Numbered from the stretch's first letter, positions 1 to 7,511 are shown. The stretch: DNA of 10,676 bases from Clostridia bacterium (GCA_007136565.1 SLGS01000029.1:1-10676); one strand, 5' to 3'. A program made the numbers and translations. Notes: generated from the sequence alone by a model not told the origin.

Positions 1-2
1 AT

Positions 3-494
3 CACCTGGGTACGCTGCTATGGGCCGCGATGGGCAGCCCGACCCAGGCGGTCTCCGGTGCCACGCGCACGGTTCCCTCGGCCGGGGCGACCCACCCTCT
101 GGAGGTATTCGCCGTGGTCGGGGACGTTTCGGGACTGGACCCCGGTCTCTATAGGTACGATCCCGTCGATCACAGCCTGGTACTCGTTCGCGCGGGGGAC
201 CTTCGAACTGAGGTCTCGGGGGTGGCCCTGGGCCAGGCGGCCATCCGCGGCGCCCCGGTTTCCCTGGTGATCGCCGCCGATTACGATCGTACCACCGCGC
301 GGTACGGGGATCGGGGGGAGAGGTACGTCCACATGGAGGTGGGTTACGCGACCCAGAGCATTCACCTGGTCAGCACGGAACTGGGATTGGGGAGCGTATC
401 CATCGGTGCCTTCGACGATGGGGAATTGCGGGAAATCCTCGGCGACGAGCTGGCACCGCTGATGATCGTGCCGGTGGGTCGACCACACGAGTGA
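3..494 (+). CDS. SagB/ThcOx-type nitroreductase-family oxidoreductase, 3' part
   Basis: This is the C-terminal part of an FMN-dependent oxidoreductase of the nitroreductase superfamily; the gene enters from the left edge. The frame is open from position 3, and the residues before the first in-window ATG (position 30) read HLGTLLWAAM, matching the family's LxxLLWAAxG segment, so ATG 30 is not the true start. The next landmark is RTVPSAGATHPLE, the R-x-x-PSAGAxxPLE signature of SagB-type dehydrogenases that contributes to FMN binding. The C-terminal half contains the family's helix around 'GYATQSIHLVSTELGLGS', followed by the usual glycine/valine-rich end (PVGRPHE). Family members oxidise azoline rings to azoles in RiPP pathways (SagB, ThcOx), but many single-domain homologues have no known substrate. 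No precursor peptide or YcaO cyclodehydratase is visible here, so a RiPP role is not supported. It is followed after 16 bases by a methyltransferase, probably in the same transcript. Confidence 0.85.
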   Translation, partial: HLGTLLWAAMGSPTQAVSGATRTVPSAGATHPLEVFAVVGDVSGLDPGLYRYDPVDHSLVLVRAGDLRTEVSGVALGQAAIRGAPVSLVIAADYDRTTARYGDRGERYVHMEVGYATQSIHLVSTELGLGSVSIGAFDDGELREILGDELAPLMIVPVGRPHE

Positions 495-510
495 CCCGAA
501 GAGAGAGGGG

Positions 511-1386
511 ATGCCCTTGAAAGTATTCGACGGGAAAGGGCTGGATATGCCGGCGTTGCTGCGGGCCACCTCCCGCCCCGACCTTCACGCCCCGGGAGAA
601 TCCCTCTTCTGGGATGATCCGCACATCGCCGCCGGCATGTTGGAGGCGCACCTGGATCCCGAGGTCGACGCCGCCAGCCGCACCCCGGTATTCGTGGAAC
701 GTTCGGCTCACTGGTTGATGGAACACATGTCCTTGGTACCCGGGGATCGCGTGCTGGACCTCGGGTGCGGGCCCGGGTTGTATTGCGAGCGCTTCGCCCT
801 GGGCGGCCTAGAAGTAGTGGGGGTGGATCTTTCGGAGAACTCCCTCGACCACGCCCGGGTCTCGGCCCGACGCCGGGGCCTGGAGGTGGAATACTTGCGC
901 GGGGACTTCCGGGAGGCGGAATTCGGGGGGAAGTTCGACGCCGCATTCTGCATCTTCGGTGAGTTCGCCGTCTTTTCGCCGCCAGAACAGGTTCGGCTGC
1001 TGGGGAAGATACGGGATGGGTTGGAGCGCGGGGGATACCTGGCGCTGGATGTCCCGACCCGCGCGCACTTCGAGCCCATCTTGGGCGAGCGATCCTGGAC
1101 GGTCTCCGAGGGGGGCTTTTGGAGTCCCGATCCCTACCTGCTGTTGAGCTCCTCCTTCGATTACCCCGATGCGCACCGACACCTGCACCAGCACGTGGTC
1201 GTGGCGGCGGACGGGACGTCGAAGATCTACCGGATATGGTCGGGGTATTACACCCCGTCCTCCATATCCGCGCTCATCGAGAATGCCGGCTTCCGGGTGG
1301 ACACCATCCGCGCAGACATCGCCGGATCACCCCTCGAAGCGGGATCCGAGTGGCTCGGGATCATCGCGCAAAGGCCCTGGGGTTAG
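511..1386 (+). CDS. class I SAM-dependent methyltransferase
   Basis: A 291-residue Rossmann-fold methyltransferase that transfers a methyl group from S-adenosylmethionine to an unidentified acceptor. Motif I, VLDLGCGPG, lies at residues 81-89, followed by the acidic strand-2 end VVGVDLS (ribose contact) and a motif around EYLRGDF near residue 130. The N-terminal stretch SLFWDDPHIAAGMLEAHLDPEVDAASR is a recognisable extension of one uncharacterised subfamily; the C-terminal half (about residues 195-290) is a family-specific region rich in aromatic residues and probably forms the acceptor site. No membrane segment or signal peptide is seen. The start is uncertain: ATG 511 has purine-rich GAGAGAGGGG directly against it, while ATG 547 has AAAGGG at a 6-base spacing and would remove 12 poorly conserved residues. 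It lies 16 bases after the SagB-like gene and converges with the membrane protein gene on the other strand (44-base gap). The substrate cannot be named. Confidence 0.88.
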   Translation: MPLKVFDGKGLDMPALLRATSRPDLHAPGESLFWDDPHIAAGMLEAHLDPEVDAASRTPVFVERSAHWLMEHMSLVPGDRVLDLGCGPGLYCERFALGGLEVVGVDLSENSLDHARVSARRRGLEVEYLRGDFREAEFGGKFDAAFCIFGEFAVFSPPEQVRLLGKIRDGLERGGYLALDVPTRAHFEPILGERSWTVSEGGFWSPDPYLLLSSSFDYPDAHRHLHQHVVVAADGTSKIYRIWSGYYTPSSISALIENAGFRVDTIRADIAGSPLEAGSEWLGIIAQRPWG

Positions 1387-1430
1387 ATCATCCGCCGGGA
1401 TCGCGCTCGATATGACGGGGGATGGTGCGG

Positions 1431-2684
1431 TCATCCGACGTCCGGGGATTCTTCGAGGGTGGGTTCCCGCACAGTCCGCTTCAGGAAGGCGTAATTGGCC
1501 AAGAGCCCGAGGGCGAAGCCCAGGGGACCCACGTTGGCCTCCAGGGCCGGCAGAAGGCTGGATAGGCCGAAGACGCTGAGAACGATGAGGGCGAGATCGA
1601 GGCCCTTGCCGATCCCGACCAGGGGCGTTTGGCCGCGATTTAGGGCGATGCCCGCGTAAAGTTCCACGAACGCCGCCAGGAAGGGGGCGGCGGCCATTAG
1701 GTAAAGGACGGTGCGTATCGGCGGCAGCAGTCCCGCCTCCACCCCAATGACGTTGGACAGCACCCAGTCGGAGGCCCCCGACGCGATGAAGGCCAGCATG
1801 AACAAGCTCACCCCCGCACCCATGGCCACACCCACTCGCTTCAGCGTCCGCCACCAGCGGGCGTCGCGGAGTAACACCAGGACGGTCTGGCTCACGTTTA
1901 CGAAGATGAACGCCAGGAAGAGGAAGGCTATGCTCCAGGCGACCTGGAATATGGCGAGATTTCTCTCCGGCGTCGGCGTGCGCGCCAGTCCCGCGTTAAC
2001 CGCGGGCAAAGAGAAGGTCAGCAGGAGCCCCTGGGCGATCACGGGCAGCAGAAAGCGGACGCATTCCCCGGTGGTGGCGGGTTCCTCACCCTCGGGGAGG
2101 GTCTTACCGTAGATTCTACCCGCCAGGGGCCAGGCGAAGATCACGCAGAAGACGCCTTCGATACCCATACCCACGATCCAGATGAAAACCCCGAGGGACG
2201 CGCCCTCCAAGAACCCCATTCCCGGCAGAAAGAGCGCCATGAGGATCATAAAAAAGAGCCGGATGAGCATCGCTGCGGTCATCATTATGGTCTTCTCGAG
2301 GCGCATCAGTATCGCCTGGGCCCACGCCCGTATGTAGTGCACCAGGGGGAGGAATATGCAAAGCCGAACGACGCGGAGCACTTCGGGGTAGAGTGCCTCG
2401 CTCGCACCGAAGAGGTCCACGTAGACGAACCTCCCGACGGGGGTGTATCCCAGTATGGCGATCCAGGCGGCTACCAGGATGGCCAGGCCAGTTTCGACCC
2501 GCACCGCGGTACGCATGCTCTCGCCATCGGTGCTGAAGGCCAGGATCATCTGCCGCCCGATCCACACCGGGGACCCGAACATGTTGGTCACGGTTTGTCC
2601 CAGGGCGAAAGCGGCTAGGGCGAACTCGGGATTTGGGGTCCTCGCCAACCCGGCGTTGACGATACTGAAGGTGCTCGCCATCAT
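1431..2684 (-). CDS. MOP/ANKH-like multi-pass membrane transporter (start annotated short)
   Basis: An integral membrane protein with about 11-12 hydrophobic segments and two homologous halves, the architecture of the MOP flippase/MATE superfamily. The stretch from 'RLCIFLPLVHYIRAWAQAIL' through 'RLEKTIMM' to 'GASLGVFIW' resembles the matching region of ANKH, the animal progressive-ankylosis membrane transporter, from memory rather than alignment. Half 1 opens with LRFQVPLG...TFSIVNAGLARTPNPE and half 2 (about residue 210 on) with VRFLLPVI...TFSLPAVNAGLARTPTPE. The first ATG (2684) falls inside the first membrane helix, and the frame stays open to 2810, encoding ISSILRFQVPLGLTAI just before it; this matches the start of half 2, so translation must begin upstream. 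No ATG, GTG or TTG exists there in any frame. ATC codons at 2792 and 2786 follow a GGGGAAG (2793-2799), and an in-frame CTG lies at 2702. The gene follows proA after about 120 bases. The substrate is unknown; lipid, small organic anion or drug export are all possible. Confidence 0.8.
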   Translation of the reverse strand: MMASTFSIVNAGLARTPNPEFALAAFALGQTVTNMFGSPVWIGRQMILAFSTDGESMRTAVRVETGLAILVAAWIAILGYTPVGRFVYVDLFGASEALYPEVLRVVRLCIFLPLVHYIRAWAQAILMRLEKTIMMTAAMLIRLFFMILMALFLPGMGFLEGASLGVFIWIVGMGIEGVFCVIFAWPLAGRIYGKTLPEGEEPATTGECVRFLLPVIAQGLLLTFSLPAVNAGLARTPTPERNLAIFQVAWSIAFLFLAFIFVNVSQTVLVLLRDARWWRTLKRVGVAMGAGVSLFMLAFIASGASDWVLSNVIGVEAGLLPPIRTVLYLMAAAPFLAAFVELYAGIALNRGQTPLVGIGKGLDLALIVLSVFGLSSLLPALEANVGPLGFALGLLANYAFLKRTVREPTLEESPDVG

Positions 2685-2810
2685 GATCGCCGTTAATCCC
2701 AGGGGGACCTGGAAACGAAGGATCGAGGATATTCGCTTTCTCTCTTCGCTGTCTATCCTGTCGTTGAAGAAGGATGTGGATCCGATGGCGATCTTCCCCG
2801 CAGTGTGATT

Positions 2811-2930
2811 TTAGTATCTAGGTAGATGCTAAACGACGGGCGCACCGGCTGTCCACCGCCGAGGCGCCCGGTGCCCGCCGGAGGTCGACGGCCCCGGTGG
2901 GCACGTCTCCCTTCGGAGCTTAGGCCTTTA
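2811..2930. other. proA-to-transporter gap with two mutually exclusive hairpins
   Basis: The gap between proA and the membrane transporter gene holds GTGCCCGCCGG (2871-2881) facing CCGGTGGGCAC (2894-2904), one mismatch, and a competing pair GCACCGG (2842-2848) with CCGGTGC (2868-2874); the two stems share 2871-2874. No T-run follows on the minus strand. A TAAAAT (minus strand, 2808-2813) just before the transporter frame could be a weak -10 box. Confidence 0.35.
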
Positions 2931-4178
2931 TCACCTGGTGTGACCATCACCCATGATCACGTACTTGGTCGTCGTCAGTTCCCTGAGTCCCATGGGGCCC
3001 CTCGCGTGAAGCTTTTGGGTGCTGATCCCTATCTCCGCGCCCAGGCCGAACTCGTGACCGTCGGTAAAACGGGTGGAGGCGTTGACGTAGACGGCTGCGG
3101 CGTCGACCCCGTCCACGAAGCGCCGACTCCTCGCGTAATCGCCGGTGACTATGGCCTCGGAATGGCCCGTCGAGTACTCGTCTATGTGATCGAGGGCTTC
3201 GGTGAGGTCGGCCACGACCCGCACCGCGAGGATAAGGTCCAGGTACTCCGTTCTCCAGTCCGATTCGTCGGCCAGGGTGATGCCCGGCAGGATGCGCCTC
3301 GTCTCGGGGCAACCCCGGAGTTCGACCCCGTCACGTTCCAGGATCTCGGCTATCCTCGGCAGGAACTCCTTCGCCACGGCTCGGTGAACCAGCAATGTCT
3401 CCATGGAGTTACAGACCCCGGGGCGATCGACCTTCGCGTTTTGGGCGATTCGCACCGCCATCTCGAGGTCGGCCGCGGAGTCGACGTAGGTGTGGCAATT
3501 ACCCGTTCCCGTCTCGATGACGGGGACGGAGGAGTTTTGGACCACGGTGGCGATGAGGTTGGCTCCTCCCCGCGGTATTAGCACGTCCACATAGCGATCG
3601 GCGCGCATGAGCTGTATCGCCGCATCCCGGGAGGTGTCTTCTATGAGGGATACACAGCCCCGGGGTAATCCCGCCTCCTCCGAGGCTTCGCCCAGGATCG
3701 AGGCGAGTTCCAGGTTGGAGTTTATGGCCTCGGAACTGCCCCGCAATACCACGGCGCTACCGGCCTTGAGGCAAAGCCCGGCGGCGTCGACGGTGACGTT
3801 GGGTCGCGCTTCGTAGATCATGCCGATAACGCCCAGGGGGACGCGTACCTGCCCGACGTCCATACCATTGGGAAGGCGACGCATGGCGACGAATTCTCCC
3901 ACCGGGTCCGGGAGATCCCGCAGGGTGCGAAGGCCGGCGGCCATGGCATCTATCCGCTCCCCGTTGAGCCTCAGGCGATCCCGGAAGGCCGGTGAGAAGC
4001 GCGGGCTGTCCTCGAAGTTCTTCAGGTCCACGGAGTTTGCCGCCAGGATGCTTTCCTCGCGGGCCTTGAGGGCCTCGGCCATCGATTCGAGGGCCCGGTT
4101 CTTCTCGTCGGTCGAGGCCGCGGCCAAAACCCTGGCTGCCCTCCCCGCGGCGCGCGTCTTGTTGATCACTTCTGACAA
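2931..4178 (-). CDS. proA: gamma-glutamyl phosphate reductase (glutamate-5-semialdehyde dehydrogenase)
   Basis: ProA reduces L-glutamate 5-phosphate with NADPH to glutamate-5-semialdehyde, the second step of proline synthesis, in the cytoplasm. It belongs to the aldehyde dehydrogenase superfamily. The catalytic cysteine is in RPGVCNSMETLL (codon 3411-3413); other hallmarks are PLGVIGMIYEARPNVTVDA, KAGSAVVLRGSSEA, LIPRGGANLI, ETGTGNCHTYVD and the C-terminal FGLGAEIGISTQKLHARGPMG. I place the start at TTG 4178, because AAGGGAG (4187-4193) sits 8 bases ahead and the protein then begins LSEVINKTRAAGRAAR, like other ProA proteins (415 residues). An earlier in-frame TTG at 4205 would add nine residues but has no ribosome-binding site. 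proB ends at 4210, so the genes are adjacent and surely co-transcribed. No key residue is missing. Confidence 0.97.
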   Translation of the reverse strand: MSEVINKTRAAGRAARVLAAASTDEKNRALESMAEALKAREESILAANSVDLKNFEDSPRFSPAFRDRLRLNGERIDAMAAGLRTLRDLPDPVGEFVAMRRLPNGMDVGQVRVPLGVIGMIYEARPNVTVDAAGLCLKAGSAVVLRGSSEAINSNLELASILGEASEEAGLPRGCVSLIEDTSRDAAIQLMRADRYVDVLIPRGGANLIATVVQNSSVPVIETGTGNCHTYVDSAADLEMAVRIAQNAKVDRPGVCNSMETLLVHRAVAKEFLPRIAEILERDGVELRGCPETRRILPGITLADESDWRTEYLDLILAVRVVADLTEALDHIDEYSTGHSEAIVTGDYARSRRFVDGVDAAAVYVNASTRFTDGHEFGLGAEIGISTQKLHARGPMGLRELTTTKYVIMGDGHTR

Positions 4179-4209
4179 GTTGCTCGCTCCCTTCCCGGAG
4201 TCCAAAGGA

Positions 4210-5331
4210 TCACATCAATACGAGATCGTCGCGATCTACGACCTCGGGATCGCGCAGCTCCCCGAGGATTTCCTCTATCATGTGGGTTTGGGCACCCATT
4301 ATCGCCGCGACTTCGCCGGAAGAGTAGCGAGCGAGTCCCCGGGCGAATTCCCCGCGGGCTTCGTCGAGGATGCGGATGGATTGCCCCGGGCCGAACTCCC
4401 CCTCGACGTCGATCACCCCGCTCGGTAGAAGGCTGGCTCCTCGATCCACGATGGCGTCCCGGGCACCCCCGTCGACCACCACCGCTCCCGCGGGATCGGC
4501 GCCGAAGGCGATCCATCTCTTGCGGGCTTCCATGGGGTGGGATGCGGCGGGAAACAGCGTACCCAGGCGCTCGCCCCCCAGGATGCGGGGGAGGATGGAG
4601 GGTTCGTTTGCCCGGGCTATGACCATGTGAACTCCGCACCCCGCGCAGATGGCCGCCGCCTGCAGCTTCGTCTTCATCCCGCCCGATCCCAGGGAACTCC
4701 CCGGGCTTTGCGCGGCGGCTCGCAGCCCCGGGGTGACCTCGGGCACGAAGGAAAGGAGCCGAGCGCGGGGATCCGAGCGAGGATCCCCGTCGTAAAGCCC
4801 GTCTATGTCGGTCAGGTTGACCAGCAGATCGGCATTTACCAGTCCGGCCACCAGGGCCGAGAGGTTATCGTTGTCGCCGAATTCTATCTCCTCGGTGGCC
4901 ACGGTATCGTTTTCGTTGACAACGGGGATTACCCCGAAATCCAAGAGGGTGGAGAGGGTATTCCTGGAGTTGATATAGCGATGCCGGTGGACCAGGTCTT
5001 CTCGGGTGAGCAGTACCTGCCCGACGTCGAGGCCGAATCTCGAGAAGAGATCTTCGTAGGCCTGTACCAGGATCCCCTGGCCGACGGCGGCCGCCGCTTG
5101 CCTCTGGGGAATGGACCCCGGCCTCGACGGCAGACCGAGCCTGGCGATGCCCGCGCCGACGGCTCCCGAAGAGACCAGCATAACTTCGCGGGAATCTCCG
5201 GCCACTTGGGCGAGTTGGGCCACCAGGTCTCCCATGTACTCCAGGTCCAATCCGCCCCCGGGAAGGGTCAGGCTGGACGTGCCCACCTTGACGACGATGC
5301 GTCTTGAATCCTCGAGTTTGGCCCGGATCAT
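4210..5331 (-). CDS. proB: glutamate 5-kinase with C-terminal PUA domain
   Basis: ProB phosphorylates L-glutamate with ATP to glutamate 5-phosphate, the committed and usually proline-inhibited step of proline synthesis. The amino-acid-kinase domain runs from about residue 10 to 260: VVKVGTSSLT (nucleotide/phosphate loop, K15), SSGAVGAG (54-61), NENDTVATEE and FGDNDNLSALVA (glutamate and metal site), LTDIDGLYDGDP, and GSGGMKTKLQAA. A PUA domain follows at about residues 285-365, recognised from DAIVDRGASLLPSGV and RGLARYSSGEVAAIMG; this is the full E. coli-like architecture. The chosen start is ATG 5331 (373 residues, MIRAKLEDSRRIVVKVG), with GGAAG a few bases upstream. An earlier ATG at 5382 would add 17 residues and sits beside a CCCCGG/CCGGGG hairpin, so it is less likely. 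The gene is followed directly by proA and is divergent from typA. Confidence 0.96.
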   Translation of the reverse strand: MIRAKLEDSRRIVVKVGTSSLTLPGGGLDLEYMGDLVAQLAQVAGDSREVMLVSSGAVGAGIARLGLPSRPGSIPQRQAAAAVGQGILVQAYEDLFSRFGLDVGQVLLTREDLVHRHRYINSRNTLSTLLDFGVIPVVNENDTVATEEIEFGDNDNLSALVAGLVNADLLVNLTDIDGLYDGDPRSDPRARLLSFVPEVTPGLRAAAQSPGSSLGSGGMKTKLQAAAICAGCGVHMVIARANEPSILPRILGGERLGTLFPAASHPMEARKRWIAFGADPAGAVVVDGGARDAIVDRGASLLPSGVIDVEGEFGPGQSIRILDEARGEFARGLARYSSGEVAAIMGAQTHMIEEILGELRDPEVVDRDDLVLM

Positions 5332-5387
5332 TTCTTCCACGCTGTCATTCACCGTCCTCGATGCGCGGCCGAAGGATCCCATCCGAA

Positions 5388-5403
5388 CCCCGGGAAACCG
5401 GGG
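5388..5403. other. short perfect hairpin in the proB leader
   Basis: CCCCGG and CCGGGG form a perfect 6-bp stem around a four-base loop (GAAA on the plus strand, TTTC on the minus). It lies in the presumed proB 5' untranslated region, immediately upstream of ATG 5382. The rest of the 5383-5621 intergenic stretch holds the candidate -10 box, a second hairpin near 5558-5585 (CCCCG-TTGGT-CGGGG) ahead of typA and the typA ribosome-binding site. No gene is evident in it. Confidence 0.4.
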
Positions 5404-5441
5404 GAGTCGTATTCGGTGGATCGCACCCGGCCGTTTTTCGT

Positions 5442-5447
5442 ATTATA
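5442..5447 (-). promoter_or_regulatory. candidate -10 box for proBA
   Basis: A consensus TATAAT reads on the minus strand here, in an AT-rich island (about 5436-5455) that stands out in the surrounding GC-rich DNA, roughly 110 bases upstream of the proB start. No good -35 box is seen 16-18 bases further up, so the assignment rests on the -10 match and its position. The same AT-rich patch might also serve the plus strand. Confidence 0.4.
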
Positions 5448-5606
5448 TACACTAACGCTCCTCCGCGGGGAGGAACCCGGAAAAGGGAGGGTCCCGGCGC
5501 TATTCGGGACCGGATGGGGTGCATCCGCCGTCCATATTGTGGTACGCTGGGTCGCCCGATCCCCGTTGGTCGGGGTGTCGGATCGCCATTTCGTCCCGCT
5601 GAGCCC

Positions 5607-5613
5607 GAGGAGG
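5607..5613 (+). promoter_or_regulatory. ribosome-binding site that fixes the typA TTG start
   Basis: GAGGAGG is a near-perfect Shine-Dalgarno sequence 8 bases ahead of TTG 5622. It decides the start of typA, because the same frame stays open back to 5304, where it would run antisense through the start of proB. Confidence 0.85.
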
Positions 5614-5621
5614 ATACCGGA

Positions 5622-7481
5622 TTGAACCGTGCCGCACCAGTTCCAAACGATGTAAGGAATATCGCCATCATAGCCCATGTAGACCACGGAAAGACCACCC
5701 TGGTGGATTGTCTCCTGCGCCAGAGCGGGACCTTCCACGATAGGGCTGAGGTCGTCGAGCGCGTGATGGACTCCATCGACCTGGAGCGAGAGCGCGGCAT
5801 AACGATATTGGCCAAGAACACGGCGGTTCGGTACGGGGGAACCAAGATCAACATCGTGGATACCCCGGGTCACGCCGATTTCGGTGGCGAGGTCGAGAGG
5901 GCCCTGAGCATGGCCGATGGGGTCCTGCTCGTGGTGGATTCCTTCGAAGGCCCCATGGCGCAGACCAAGTTCGTCCTGGGAAAAGCGCTCAGGGCCGACC
6001 TGCAGCCCCTGGTCGTCATCAACAAGGCCGATCGACAGGACACCCGCCCGACCGAGGTACTGGACGAGATCATCGACCTCTTTTTCGACCTGGGTGCCAG
6101 CGAAACCCAGCTGGACTTCCCCGTTCTTTACGCCTCGGCGAAGCAGGGGTGGGCCGTCTCGGATCTCTCCGATGACAGGACGGATATGAAACCCCTTTTC
6201 GAGGCCATCCTGGATTTCGTGGTGCCCCCCGCGGCGGATCCGGAGGGTCCTTTCCAGATGCTCGTTTCCAACCGGGAGCACGATAACTACCTCGGCACCT
6301 ACGCCATCGGCGCCATCGAGCGCGGCACCGTGCATCGCGGGGAGGGGATCGCCGTAGTCCATCGCGACGGATCGGCGACCCCGGGTCGCGCGACCAAGGT
6401 CTTCGTCTTCGACGGACTGGACAAAGTAGAGGTGGAAGAGGCCCGCGCCGGCGATATATGCGCCATAGCGGGCTTGGAGGCGGTGAATATCGGGGAGACC
6501 CTCGTGGACCCCGCCCATCCCGACGCCCTGGCAGTCATCGAGGTGGATGAGCCCACCGTGGCGATGACCTTCATGGTCAATGACAGCCCCTTCGCCGGTC
6601 GCGAGGGTGTGTACGTGACCTCGAGGAACCTCGGGGACAGGCTCGCCTCCGAGTTGAATTCCAACGTCAGCCTCCGGGTGGAGGAGACCGACAGTCCGGA
6701 TAGATTCCGCGTGCTCGGGCGGGGAGAACTACACCTTTCCATACTGGTGGAGAACATGCGCCGCGAGGGGTACGAGCTGCAGGTATCCAAGCCCGAGGTA
6801 ATCCAAAAGACCATCGAAGGGGTGGCCATGGAACCCGTGGAGATGCTCACCGTGCTGCTGCCCGGTCACATGCGCGGTGGCGTGATGGAGGAACTGGGAC
6901 GCAGGAGGGCTACGCTGGTGAACGTGGCGTCCGCCGGAGGCGAAGATGTGCGCATGGATTACCTCGTTCCCACCCGGGGCCTGGGCGGGTTCCGGTCCGC
7001 CTTCCTCACCCTGACCCGGGGTGAAGGGGTCATGAATTACAGCTTCCACGGCTACGAACCCCACCGCGGGGAAATCCGGACGCGCCACCAGGGATCGCTC
7101 ATCGCCTGGGAGACGGGCACGGCCGTGACTTACGGCCTGTTGGCGGCCGAGGAGCGGGGTACGCTTTTCATAGGACCCGGGACACCGGTATACGCCGGGA
7201 TGGTGGTGGGTATCAACAGCAGAGAGGGAGACCTCGAGGTAAACGTTTGCAAGAAGAAGCACCTCACCAACATGCGGGCCAGCGGATCCGACGATACCGT
7301 GAGGCTCACCGAGCCCATGGTCCTGAGCCTCGAGGAGGCCATCGATTTCATCGCGGACGATGAACTGGTCGAGATCACCCCCTCGTCGATCCGGGTTCGC
7401 AAGAAGTACCTCGTCAAAAGCGATAGGGATCGGGCCCGAAAGCGGGCTCAGCAGGAGGGCACGGCCGATCCTCGAAGCTGA
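5622..7481 (+). CDS. typA: ribosome-associated translational GTPase TypA/BipA
   Basis: TypA (BipA) is an EF-G-like GTPase that binds the 70S ribosome and assists large-subunit assembly and stress or cold adaptation. Starting at TTG 5622 the product has 619 residues, the usual family length. The G domain shows G1 AHVDHGKT (18-25), G2 ERERGITI (55-62), G3 DTPGH (80-84), G4 NKAD (134-137) and G5 'YASAKQGW' shortly after. It is followed by the beta-barrel domain II (NREHDNYLGTYAIGAIERGTV), the EF-G domain III-like part (FRVLGRGELHLSILVENMRREGYEL), the domain V-like part ending in LGRRRATLVNV, and the TypA-specific C-terminal domain (TRGLGGFRSAFLTLTRG, KKKHLTNMRAS, LSLEEAIDFIADDELVEITP, RVRKKYL). 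The GTPase residues needed are all present. The next gene follows after 30 bases on the same strand. Confidence 0.97.
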   Translation: MNRAAPVPNDVRNIAIIAHVDHGKTTLVDCLLRQSGTFHDRAEVVERVMDSIDLERERGITILAKNTAVRYGGTKINIVDTPGHADFGGEVERALSMADGVLLVVDSFEGPMAQTKFVLGKALRADLQPLVVINKADRQDTRPTEVLDEIIDLFFDLGASETQLDFPVLYASAKQGWAVSDLSDDRTDMKPLFEAILDFVVPPAADPEGPFQMLVSNREHDNYLGTYAIGAIERGTVHRGEGIAVVHRDGSATPGRATKVFVFDGLDKVEVEEARAGDICAIAGLEAVNIGETLVDPAHPDALAVIEVDEPTVAMTFMVNDSPFAGREGVYVTSRNLGDRLASELNSNVSLRVEETDSPDRFRVLGRGELHLSILVENMRREGYELQVSKPEVIQKTIEGVAMEPVEMLTVLLPGHMRGGVMEELGRRRATLVNVASAGGEDVRMDYLVPTRGLGGFRSAFLTLTRGEGVMNYSFHGYEPHRGEIRTRHQGSLIAWETGTAVTYGLLAAEERGTLFIGPGTPVYAGMVVGINSREGDLEVNVCKKKHLTNMRASGSDDTVRLTEPMVLSLEEAIDFIADDELVEITPSSIRVRKKYLVKSDRDRARKRAQQEGTADPRS

Positions 7482-7511
7482 TCCCGGGCCTGCACGGACC
7501 CGGGGAAGGGG

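Noticed and set aside
2753..2950. Small 65-codon minus-strand frame after proA
   Set aside because: It overlaps the end of proA and the start of the transporter frame in a different phase, with no domain or ribosome-binding site.
2826..3581. 251-codon plus-strand open frame antisense to proA
   Set aside because: It lies opposite a clearly coding, conserved gene, has no recognisable domain or ribosome-binding site, and its composition is that of a GC-driven shadow frame.
4537..5307. 256-codon plus-strand open frame antisense to proB
   Set aside because: It is fully opposite the conserved ProB coding sequence, with no family similarity and no ribosome-binding site.
5558..5585. Riboswitch in front of typA
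   Set aside because: There is only a short CCCCG/CGGGG hairpin with flanking CGATC/GATCG; no known riboswitch core was recognised.
5304..5621. N-terminal extension of typA from ATG 5304
   Set aside because: The extension runs antisense into proB and through the divergent intergenic region; GAGGAGG before TTG 5622 gives the family-length protein.
5349..6518. 389-codon minus-strand open frame antisense to typA
   Set aside because: It is opposite the G domain and domain II of TypA and the typA leader; its length reflects GC-rich codon structure rather than a gene.
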